Origin: an uncultured Arcobacter sp.
GTDB taxonomy: Bacteria > Campylobacterota > Campylobacteria > Campylobacterales > Arcobacteraceae
Reading direction: 5' to 3'
Length of the DNA: 7,609 nt
Assembly: GCA_913054415.1 (NCBI GenBank)
Contig: CAJXII010000077.1
Span: 1-7,609 of the forward strand
The translations under genes were made by a program, and so were the position numbers. Under the pieces are notes generated by a model that worked only from the letters and a program-made list of their open reading frames with translations, was not told the DNA's origin and made no database searches. Shown piece by piece: positions 1 through 5,893 of the stretch. Position 1 is the stretch's first letter; each line of letters opens with the position of its first letter.

Positions 1-2
1 AT

Positions 3-53
3 AAATGTGGTGATTTAGAGATATTTCTTGTAAATATTTGGTGCGAAAGTTAA
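3..53 (+). pseudogene. Out-of-frame upstream remnant of the legG/neuC-like gene
   Basis: Read in the same frame as the downstream epimerase fragment, these bases give KCGDLEIFLVNIWCES and then a TAA stop at 51-53. In the NeuC/LegG family the segment before the 'NIKRLKLL'-like stretch normally ends in something like VFNVGA. Here LVNI is followed by WC, but moving one base forward gives GGT GCG (Gly-Ala) at 40-45, so one extra T in the 37-39 run would explain the lost frame. About 11 bases then separate Gly-Ala from the recovered frame at 57, where the family would need roughly 18. The pattern looks like two nearby indels that restore the frame on either side. It may be a real mutation or a sequence error; the window start gives too little upstream DNA to decide. 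The family comparison is from memory, not from an alignment. Confidence 0.45.
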
Positions 54-695
54 GTTAAAAGATTAAAACTTTTAAGAAAAAGTGAACTAGAAAAATCTAT
101 AAATTTTAAATTTAACAAAAAAAATTTAATAGTAACTTTTCATCCAGTAACTTTAGAAACCAAAACAGCAAAAGAGCAGTTTAAAAATCTTTTAGAAGTA
201 ATTGATGATTTAAAAGAAACACATATAATTTTCACTAAAGCAAATAGTGATACCGATGGTAAAATTATTAACAAAATGATAGATGAATATGTAGCAAAAA
301 ACTCACATAAATCTGTTGCATTTACATCACTTGGACAACTAAGATACTTAAGTGCATTACAATATGTAGATGCAGTTATAGGAAATAGTTCAAGTGGATT
401 ACTTGAAGCTCCAAGTTTTAAAATAGCTACTATAAATATAGGCAATAGACAAAAAGGGAGAATAAAAGCAAAAAGTGTTATAGATTGTAAGCCTACAAAA
501 AAAGATATTTTAAAAGCTATAGATAAAATCTATAAAAAGAAATTTGATATAAAACTACAAAATAGTAAAAATCTATATGAACAAAAAAAATATCCTAGCA
601 AAAAGATTGTTGAAATATTAAAAGAGATAGATTTAGATAATATTCTTACAAAAAAGTTTTACGATATCACTACTACAAAGGATAATTATGAGTAA
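54..695 (+). CDS. legG: Hydrolysing UDP-sugar 2-epimerase, LegG/NeuC family, C-terminal part
   Basis: This open frame of about 213 codons carries the C-terminal 55-60% of a NeuC/LegG-type epimerase (full proteins are near 370-385 residues). The family makes a 2-epimerised free sugar from a UDP-sugar: ManNAc from UDP-GlcNAc (NeuC), or the 2,4-diacetamido sugar from UDP-diacetylbacillosamine (LegG), in the cytoplasm. Visible signatures are TFHPVTLE (135-158), FTKANSDTDG (231-260), the UDP-binding IGNSSSGLLEAPSF (378-419) and NIGNRQKGR (435-461). An ATG at 276 exists but has no ribosome binding site and lies inside the conserved fold, so it is unlikely to be the true start. The frame is open back to 54, where an upstream TAA and a probable frameshift interrupt it. 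The stop overlaps the next gene by 8 bases. LegG is preferred over NeuC because a ptmE-type gene follows, as in Campylobacter jejuni. The family is certain; the substrate is inferred from context. Confidence 0.8.
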   Translation, partial: VKRLKLLRKSELEKSINFKFNKKNLIVTFHPVTLETKTAKEQFKNLLEVIDDLKETHIIFTKANSDTDGKIINKMIDEYVAKNSHKSVAFTSLGQLRYLSALQYVDAVIGNSSSGLLEAPSFKIATINIGNRQKGRIKAKSVIDCKPTKKDILKAIDKIYKKKFDIKLQNSKNLYEQKKYPSKKIVEILKEIDLDNILTKKFYDITTTKDNYE

Positions 696-1737
696 TTTTA
701 ACCATTTTTTACTAGATGAACAAGCTACGATCAAACAAGCTTTTGAGACAATCGATAAAGGTGCTTTAAAAATAGCAATAGTTGTAAATCAAAATAAGCA
801 AGTTATAGGAACTATAAGTGATGGAGATATAAGAAGGGCATTGCTTAAAAATTATACTTTAGATGATAGTATAGAAAATATATATTTTAAAACTCCATTT
901 TTAGCAAATCAAAATGATTCTAAGCAACATATTATCAAAGAAGCTATCTCAAGACAACTATACCAAGTGCCTGTAGTAGATAAAAATAACTATCTAATCG
1001 ATATAGTTGATATAGCAAAAGCTCTAAAAACACGAAAAAGAAAAAATAAAGTTATCCTTATGGCAGGAGGTTTAGGCACAAGATTACATCCACTTACACT
1101 TGATACACCAAAACCACTTTTAAAAGTTGGAGATAAACCGATACTTCAAACTATCATAGAAAAATTTGCTTCTAGTGGATTTGAGGATATTATTTTAAGT
1201 GTCAATTATAAAGCCAATATGATAAAAGAGTATTTTAAAGATGGTAAAGAATTAGGTGTTAATATCTCATATATCCAAGAGGAAAAAAGATTGGGAACTG
1301 CTGGAGCTTTAAGTTTATTGGAAGATATTCCCAAAGAGCCTTTTTTTGTAATGAATGCAGATCTTCTTACTAATATTGACTTTGAAAACTTTTTAGATTT
1401 TCATATGATACAAAAATCTCTTGCTACTATGGCTGTAAGAGATCAAGAGTATCAAATCCCTTATGGAGTAGTTACTACACAAGATAGTAAAATCTTATCT
1501 ATAGAGGAAAAACCTACATATAAATATTTTGTCAATGCAGGAATATACCTTTTGTCTCCTGAAGTTTTAAAATATATCCCAAAAGATACTTTTTTCGATA
1601 TGCCTACACTTTTTGATACACTTATAAAAGAGCAAAAAAATATTTTATCTTTTCCTATACACGAATATTGGCTTGATATAGGTAGAATGGAGGAGCTACA
1701 AAAAGCTCAAAATGAATATTTTGGAGTATTTCTTTAA
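688..1737 (+). CDS. ptmE: PtmE-like CBS-domain sugar-1-phosphate nucleotidyltransferase
   Basis: This 349-residue cytoplasmic protein has two parts. Residues about 8-115 form a pair of CBS domains (VVNQNKQVIGTISDGDIRRAL at the first, a second ending near DIVDIAKAL), which usually bind adenine nucleotides and regulate. Residues 121-345 are a nucleotidyltransferase with the signature MAGGLGTRLHPLT (125-137), PKPLL (141-145), the metal-binding NAD (223-225), EEKP (273-276), NAGIYLLSPEVL (283-294) and WLDIG (328-332). In C. jejuni the same architecture is PtmE, which makes GDP-glucosamine from glucosamine-1-phosphate and GTP, the first step of a GDP-linked legionaminic acid route. The exact sugar and nucleotide cannot be read from sequence; similar fused enzymes activate other sugars. 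AAAGGA at 677-682 is a good ribosome binding site 5 bases before the ATG. The start overlaps the end of legG by 8 bases, suggesting coupling. The stop overlaps the next start by one base. Confidence 0.85.
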   Translation: MSNFNHFLLDEQATIKQAFETIDKGALKIAIVVNQNKQVIGTISDGDIRRALLKNYTLDDSIENIYFKTPFLANQNDSKQHIIKEAISRQLYQVPVVDKNNYLIDIVDIAKALKTRKRKNKVILMAGGLGTRLHPLTLDTPKPLLKVGDKPILQTIIEKFASSGFEDIILSVNYKANMIKEYFKDGKELGVNISYIQEEKRLGTAGALSLLEDIPKEPFFVMNADLLTNIDFENFLDFHMIQKSLATMAVRDQEYQIPYGVVTTQDSKILSIEEKPTYKYFVNAGIYLLSPEVLKYIPKDTFFDMPTLFDTLIKEQKNILSFPIHEYWLDIGRMEELQKAQNEYFGVFL

Positions 1738-2414
1738 TGAAAACATTTTTAGCAATAATTCCAGCACGAGGTGGAAGCAAAAGATTACCAAATAAAAATA
1801 TTTTGAACCTAAATGGCAAACCACTTATTGCATATAGTATAGAAGCAGCACTTCAAAGTAAATATATCAATAATGTAGTTGTAAGTAGCGATAGTGATAG
1901 TATCTTAAATATAGCAAAATCATTTAAAGCTCAAACTATTAAAAGACCAGACTATTTAGCAACAGATAGTGCAAAATCATTTGATGCTATAAAACATACT
2001 ATTGAAAATATGCCACAATATGATTATATAGTATTGCTACAACCTACTAGCCCTTTAAGAGATGCAAATAATATTGATCAAGCTATAAATTTACTAGAGC
2101 AAAAAAATGCCGATGCGATAATATCTGTATCTGCAATGGAACATAGCCCATTATGGGCAAATACTTTAGATGATAATTTATCTATGAAAAACTTTTTAAA
2201 AGATGAAGTGTTAAATAAACGAAGTCAAGATTTAGAAACCTATTATAGACTAAATGGAGCAATCTATATAACTAAAACCGATAAACTTTTAAAAGAGGAA
2301 ACATTTTTTCTAAAAGATAATATTTTTGCATATATTATGAATAGAGAAAACTCAATAGATATAGATGAAGATATAGATTTTCAACTAGCAAAAATTATTT
2401 TAGATAAAAAATGA
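1737..2414 (+). CDS. legF: CMP-nonulosonate cytidylyltransferase (CMP-legionaminate synthase, LegF/PtmB/NeuA family)
   Basis: The 225-residue protein has the normal length for this family, which joins CTP and a nonulosonic acid to give the CMP-sugar donor and pyrophosphate in the cytoplasm. Family marks are the nucleotide-binding IIPARGGSKRLPNKN (7-21), LNGKPLIAYSI (25-35), VVSSDSDSI (48-56), LQPTSPLR (101-108), RLNGAIYITK (171-180) and the C-terminal SIDIDEDIDF (206-215) with its metal-binding acidic residues. Position after legG and ptmE argues for legionaminic acid (LegF, called PtmB in C. jejuni) rather than sialic (NeuA) or pseudaminic acid (PseF), but the sequence alone does not settle this. 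The ATG shares one base with the ptmE stop; GGAG at 1723-1726 is a possible ribosome binding site. The TGA stop at 2412-2414 is also the TGA of the extended -10 box of the fabG promoter, so this is probably the last gene of the sugar operon. No ptmF or ptmA follows, unlike C. jejuni. Confidence 0.85.
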   Translation: MKTFLAIIPARGGSKRLPNKNILNLNGKPLIAYSIEAALQSKYINNVVVSSDSDSILNIAKSFKAQTIKRPDYLATDSAKSFDAIKHTIENMPQYDYIVLLQPTSPLRDANNIDQAINLLEQKNADAIISVSAMEHSPLWANTLDDNLSMKNFLKDEVLNKRSQDLETYYRLNGAIYITKTDKLLKEETFFLKDNIFAYIMNRENSIDIDEDIDFQLAKIILDKK

Positions 2415-2420
2415 TATAAT
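2412..2420 (+). promoter_or_regulatory. Extended -10 promoter for fabG
   Basis: TGATATAAT is a perfect TGnTATAAT extended -10 element, with TATAAT at 2415-2420. No TTGACA-like -35 box lies upstream, only A/T-rich sequence, as is normal for sigma-70 promoters in Campylobacterota. Transcription would begin near 2426-2428. The element overlaps the legF stop codon. TATAAT ends 30 bases before the fabG ATG. Confidence 0.7.
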
Positions 2421-2450
2421 ACACTTATTATTAATATCAAAAGGAAAAAT

Positions 2451-3194
2451 ATGAAATTTACAGGAACAAATGTATTAGTAACAGGAGCTAGTAAAGGTAT
2501 AGGTAAAGAAATAGCAAAAACTTTGGCATCTTATGGTTTAAAAGTATGGATAAATTATAGAAGCAAACCAGAACTTGCAGATGAAGTTATGCAAGAGATT
2601 GTAGATACTGGTGGATCTGCAGCAGTTATCAAAGGTGATGTATCACTTGAAGATGATTGGAAAGAGATGATCAAAACTATAATAGATAGTGATGGTGCTT
2701 TATCTTATCTTGTAAATAATGCTGGAATTACAAAAGATAAACTTGCTATTAGAATGAGTGTAGATGATTTTGATGATGTGATAAATGCAAATCTAAAATC
2801 AACATTTATAGGGTGTAGAGATGCACTAAAAACTATGAGCAAGAAAAAATTTGGATCTGTTGTAAATATCAGCTCAATCGTAGGTGAGATGGGAAATGCT
2901 GGTCAAGTAAACTACTCTGCTTCAAAAGGTGGAACAAATACTATGACTAAATCTTTTGCCAAAGAAGGAAGTGCAAGAGGAATCAGATTTAATGCCGTAA
3001 CTCCAGGCTTTATAGCTACTGATATGACAGATGAGCTAAAACCAGAAATCAAAGAGAATTATGAAAAAAATATTCCATTAGGAAGATTTGGAAAAGCTAG
3101 TGAAGTAGCAGATGCTGTAGCATTTCTTTTAAGTGATCACTCTAGTTATATTACAGGTGAAATTTTAAAAGTCAATGGTGGATTATTAGTTTAA
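2451..3194 (+). CDS. fabG: 3-oxoacyl-[acyl-carrier-protein] reductase FabG
   Basis: This short-chain dehydrogenase of 247 residues reduces 3-oxoacyl-ACP to 3-hydroxyacyl-ACP with NADPH, the first reduction in each round of type II fatty acid elongation. It shows the Rossmann motif TGASKGIG (11-18), the NNAG motif (89-92) and the full catalytic tetrad: Asn114 (NANL), Ser142, Tyr155 and Lys159 in YSASK. The spacing matches Escherichia coli FabG (N110, S138, Y151, K155). The PGFIATDM stretch (185-192) and the C-terminal YITGEILKVNGG (233-244) are typical of FabG rather than of other SDR enzymes. The start MKFTGTNVLVTGASKGIG has the usual Campylobacterota look and follows AAGGA at 2441-2445. An alternative reading as PtmA, the SDR of the flagellin glycosylation locus, is less likely because acpP, fabF and accA follow. 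It has its own promoter. Confidence 0.95.
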   Translation: MKFTGTNVLVTGASKGIGKEIAKTLASYGLKVWINYRSKPELADEVMQEIVDTGGSAAVIKGDVSLEDDWKEMIKTIIDSDGALSYLVNNAGITKDKLAIRMSVDDFDDVINANLKSTFIGCRDALKTMSKKKFGSVVNISSIVGEMGNAGQVNYSASKGGTNTMTKSFAKEGSARGIRFNAVTPGFIATDMTDELKPEIKENYEKNIPLGRFGKASEVADAVAFLLSDHSSYITGEILKVNGGLLV

Positions 3195-3207
3195 TTTAAA
3201 AAAAATA

Positions 3208-3216
3208 TGTTATAAT
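3208..3216 (+). promoter_or_regulatory. Extended -10 promoter for acpP
   Basis: TGTTATAAT is a second perfect TGnTATAAT element, with TATAAT at 3211-3216, in the 52-base gap after fabG. There is no clear -35 box. Its last base is 30 bases before the acpP ATG, the same distance as in the fabG promoter. It would let acyl carrier protein be made in excess of FabG, which suits its abundance in cells. Confidence 0.7.
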
Positions 3217-3246
3217 TACGAGAAATTTTATAAAAAGGACAACATT

Positions 3247-3471
3247 ATGTTAGAAAAAGTAAAAGAAGTAGTGGTAGAACAATTAGATTGTGATCCAGCT
3301 GAAGTAAAAGAAGATTCAAAGTTTATCGAGGATTTAGGTGCAGATTCACTAGATGTAGTTGAGCTAGTTATGGCTTTAGAAGAAGAGTTTGATATTGAGA
3401 TTCCAGATGAAGATGCTGAAAGTATCTTAACTGTTGGTGATGCTCTTAAATATATAGAAGATCACAAATAA
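3247..3471 (+). CDS. acpP: Acyl carrier protein
   Basis: This small acidic protein of 74 residues carries growing acyl chains on a 4'-phosphopantetheine arm during fatty acid (and lipid A, phospholipid) synthesis in the cytoplasm. The attachment site is Ser34 in the DSL motif of LGADSLDVVEL (30-40). The following helix VMALEEEFDIEIPDEDAE (41-58) is the partner-recognition region and is rich in Glu and Asp, as in all bacterial AcpP. Length is close to normal (76-78 residues are usual), with only the extreme C terminus short. A single cysteine lies at position 15. AAGGA at 3235-3239 gives a good ribosome binding site. The gene has its own promoter upstream and a strong terminator 18 bases after the stop, so it can be made as a short abundant transcript, alone or with fabG. 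Confidence 0.97.
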   Translation: MLEKVKEVVVEQLDCDPAEVKEDSKFIEDLGADSLDVVELVMALEEEFDIEIPDEDAESILTVGDALKYIEDHK

Positions 3472-3489
3472 TCTTAACTTAATGATTTG

Positions 3490-3528
3490 CCCTGATACTT
3501 TTATATATTTAAAGGTATTAGGGTTTTT
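3490..3528 (+). terminator. Rho-independent terminator after acpP
   Basis: CCCTGATACTTTTA (3490-3503) pairs with TAAAGGTATTAGGG (3510-3523), forming a 14-base-pair stem with two G-T wobbles and a 6-base loop. Five T residues follow at 3524-3528. It lies 18 bases after the acpP stop and separates fabG-acpP from fabF-accA. Confidence 0.85.
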
Positions 3529-3591
3529 AGTAAATAAAATATAAACTTATAACTTTATTTTAAGCAATATCAATAGAATCTATTTTCATAC

Positions 3592-3600
3592 TGATAAGAT
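3592..3600 (+). promoter_or_regulatory. Candidate extended -10 promoter for fabF-accA
   Basis: TGATAAGAT resembles TGnTATAAT with two mismatches in the hexamer and sits 42 bases before the fabF ATG. A promoter is expected here because a strong terminator precedes it. An alternative -10, TTATAAAAT at 3612-3620, would leave a leader of only about 17 bases. A short inverted repeat (AATAGA-A-TCTATT, 3572-3584) overlaps where a -35 box would lie. The exact site is uncertain. Confidence 0.4.
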
Positions 3601-3642
3601 TTAAAAGAGAGTTATAAAATAAACACAATAGGAAGTATAAAT

Positions 3643-4896
3643 ATGCAAAGAGTTGTAATTACTGGACTAGGGATGATAAATTCATTGGGACATAATGTTA
3701 AAGATTCATTTAAAGCAATCGTAGATGGTGAGTGTGGAATAGATACTATTACACTATTTGATGCAAGTGATTTTTCTGCAAGAATAGCGGGTGAAGTAAA
3801 AGATTTTGACCCTACTGCAATATTGGGTAAAAAAGAAGCAAAAAAAGCAGATAGATTTATCCAACTTGGTATCCATGCAGCTCGAGAAGCTATGGATGAT
3901 TCAGGGCTAACTACTGACAATAAAGTATCTGATGAAGTTGGAGAACAATTTGGTATCGTTGCTGCTTCAGGAATAGGAGGACTTGCAAATATTGAAAAAA
4001 ACTCTATCATCTGTAGTTCAAGAGGTCCTAGTAAAATATCTCCATTTTTTATACCATCTGCACTTGTAAATATGCTAGGTGGATTTGTATCTATACAACA
4101 TAACCTAAAAGGTCCAAATATTTCAGCTGTAACTGCTTGTGCTGCTGGAACTCATGGGATTATTGATGCTTATAAATCTTTAGTGCTAGGATCTGCTACT
4201 AAGATGCTTGTAGTTGGAGCTGAAAGTGCTATTTGTGGTGCTGGTGTTGGTGGATTTGCTTCTATGAAAGCATTAAGCACTAGAAATGATGATCCAAAAA
4301 CTGCCTCAAGACCTTTTGATAAAAATAGAGATGGTTTTATTATGGGTGAAGGTGCTGGTGCATTGGTGCTTGAAACATTAGAAAGTGCTAAAGCAAGAGG
4401 TGCTAAGATATATGCTGAGATGATAGGTTTTGGTGAAAGTGGAGATGCTAACCATATCACAACCCCTACACAAGATGGTCCATATAGAGCTATGAAAGCT
4501 GCTTTCGATATGGCAAAAAGAAATAATGGTGAAGAGTTAAAAATAGATTATATTAATGCTCATGGGACAAGCACACCTGTAAATGATAAAAATGAAACTG
4601 CAGGTATCAAAAAATTATTTGGTGGTAAAGAAAACTGCCCACCTGTAACATCTACAAAAGGTCAAATAGGACACTGTTTAGGAGCTGCTGGAGCAATAGA
4701 AGCTATTATTTCTATTAAGGCTATGGATGAAGGTATTATACCACCTACAATCAACCAAATAGAAGCAGATGAAAATTGTGATCTTGATTATGTTGCAAAC
4801 AAAGCAAGAAAAGCTGATTTAAATGTGATTATGAGTAACTCATTTGGTTTTGGTGGAACAAATGGTGTTATTATAATGAAGAAATTTGAAGATTAA
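3643..4896 (+). CDS. fabF: 3-oxoacyl-[acyl-carrier-protein] synthase II FabF
   Basis: This condensing enzyme of 417 residues adds two carbons to acyl-ACP from malonyl-ACP with loss of CO2, driving elongation. The catalytic triad is complete: Cys166 in TACAAGTHG, His307 in NAHGTSTP and His344 in GQIGHCLGAAG, with Lys339 just before the last. The gating loop FGFGGTNG is at 401-408, and RPFDKNRDGFIMGEGAG (223-239) is another hallmark. Cys-His-His and length distinguish it from FabH (Cys-His-Asn). FabB has the same triad, but the FabF form fits length, neighbours and the position beside acpP. AGGA at 3630-3633 supports the start. It is followed 21 bases later by accA in the same direction, probably in one transcript beginning after the acpP terminator. 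An open frame on the opposite strand over its first part is a shadow. Confidence 0.96.
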   Translation: MQRVVITGLGMINSLGHNVKDSFKAIVDGECGIDTITLFDASDFSARIAGEVKDFDPTAILGKKEAKKADRFIQLGIHAAREAMDDSGLTTDNKVSDEVGEQFGIVAASGIGGLANIEKNSIICSSRGPSKISPFFIPSALVNMLGGFVSIQHNLKGPNISAVTACAAGTHGIIDAYKSLVLGSATKMLVVGAESAICGAGVGGFASMKALSTRNDDPKTASRPFDKNRDGFIMGEGAGALVLETLESAKARGAKIYAEMIGFGESGDANHITTPTQDGPYRAMKAAFDMAKRNNGEELKIDYINAHGTSTPVNDKNETAGIKKLFGGKENCPPVTSTKGQIGHCLGAAGAIEAIISIKAMDEGIIPPTINQIEADENCDLDYVANKARKADLNVIMSNSFGFGGTNGVIIMKKFED

Positions 4897-4917
4897 AATA
4901 TATAAAGTGAGTAAAAA

Positions 4918-5850
4918 ATGGCAACATATTTAGATTTTGAAGAGAATATTAAAAAAATAGAAGATGATATTATTGTTGCTAAGACAAAAGCGGATGAATA
5001 TGCTGTTACAATTTTAGAAAAAAAATTAGCTCAAGAGGTAGATAAAACATACTCTAACTTAACTGATTTCCAAAAACTAAAACTTGCTCGTCATCCAGAT
5101 AGACCTTATGCCTTAGATTATATAAGGGGTCTTATGACCAAATCTTATGAGATTCACGGAGATAGACATCTAGCTGATGATACTGCTATTGTATGTTATT
5201 TAGGATTTATAGGTAATCAAAAATGTGTAGTAATAGGCGAACAAAAAGGTAGAGGTGTAAAAAACAAAATAAAAAGAAATTTTGGTATGCCAAATCCTGA
5301 AGGGTATAGAAAAGCCCTAAGAGCTGCTAAAATTGCTGAAAAATTTCAAATACCTATTTTATTTTTAGTAGATACTCCGGGTGCTTATCCTGGTATTGGA
5401 GCAGAAGAAAGATCTCAAAGTGAAGCTATTGCTAGAAATCTATTTGAACTAAGTGATCTAAATACAATCGTTATATCTGTTGTTATTGGTGAAGGTGGAA
5501 GTGGAGGAGCTTTAGCTATCTCTATTGGAGACAAACTTGCCATGATGAGATATAGTATATATAGTGTAATATCTCCTGAAGGTTGTGCTTCTATCTTATG
5601 GAAAAATCAAGATATGGTAGAAACAGCTACAAATGCTCTAAAAATCACACCAGATGATCTAAAAAAATTCGATCTTATTGATGACGTGATCAACGAACCA
5701 CTTATTGGTGCTCATAGAGATAAAGATGCAGCTATTGCTAGTCTTGGTGATTATTTTTTAACTCAAGTTGCACAACTCAAAGAATTATCTGATGAACAAA
5801 GATATGAGCAAAGATATAAACGACTTATGTCTTTAGGAAGCTTCTCTTAA
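4918..5850 (+). CDS. accA: Acetyl-CoA carboxylase carboxyltransferase subunit alpha
   Basis: AccA pairs with AccD to form the carboxyltransferase half of acetyl-CoA carboxylase, moving CO2 from biotinylated AccB onto acetyl-CoA to give malonyl-CoA, the committed step of fatty acid synthesis. The 310-residue length is close to E. coli AccA (319). An N-terminal helical region rich in Lys and Glu (8-45) precedes the crotonase-like domain. Marks are YEIHGDRHLADD (77-88), the KGRGVKNKIKRNFGMPNPEGY region (110-130), VDTPGAYPGIGAEERSQSEAIA (151-172), the glycine-rich GEGGSGGALA (191-200) that forms the oxyanion hole, and SVISPEGCASILWK (216-229). AAGTGAG at 4905-4911 is a modest ribosome binding site. 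It ends the fatty acid cluster; accD, accB and accC are not in the window. A hairpin follows directly after the stop. Confidence 0.96.
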   Translation: MATYLDFEENIKKIEDDIIVAKTKADEYAVTILEKKLAQEVDKTYSNLTDFQKLKLARHPDRPYALDYIRGLMTKSYEIHGDRHLADDTAIVCYLGFIGNQKCVVIGEQKGRGVKNKIKRNFGMPNPEGYRKALRAAKIAEKFQIPILFLVDTPGAYPGIGAEERSQSEAIARNLFELSDLNTIVISVVIGEGGSGGALAISIGDKLAMMRYSIYSVISPEGCASILWKNQDMVETATNALKITPDDLKKFDLIDDVINEPLIGAHRDKDAAIASLGDYFLTQVAQLKELSDEQRYEQRYKRLMSLGSFS

Positions 5851-5861
5851 TCATCTATTTT

Positions 5862-5893
5862 AAATAGCAAGATATTTTCATCTTGTTATTTTC
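5862..5893. terminator. Probable bidirectional terminator between accA and fliI
   Basis: AAATAGCAAGAT (5862-5873) and ATCTTGTTATTT (5880-5891) form a 12-base-pair stem with one G-T wobble and a 6-base loop. T-rich sequence borders it on the + strand, and the - strand copy ends in a T-rich stretch complementary to 5855-5864. It lies within the 43 bases between the converging stops, so it can serve both genes. The stem is AT-rich, hence weaker than the one after acpP. Confidence 0.65.

Noticed and set aside
140..445. Open frame on the - strand across legG
   Set aside because: It lies opposite conserved epimerase coding sequence, has no recognisable protein features and no ribosome binding context; a shadow.
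276..695. A separate small protein starting at the ATG at 276
   Set aside because: Conserved epimerase sequence continues in frame upstream to at least base 54, and there is no ribosome binding site before 276, so this is an internal Met of LegG.
2451..3194. fabG as PtmA, the SDR of the flagellin glycosylation locus
   Set aside because: FabG-type tetrad spacing, the C-terminal YITGEILKVNGG stretch, a dedicated promoter and the following acpP-fabF-accA genes favour FabG.
3612..4010. Open frame on the - strand at the start of fabF
   Set aside because: It is fully explained by the opposite strand of a strongly conserved gene and its peptide resembles no family I know.
4170..4460. Open frame on the - strand inside fabF
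   Set aside because: Same reason: opposite the catalytic region of fabF, low-complexity Ala/Pro/Ser peptide typical of a shadow frame.
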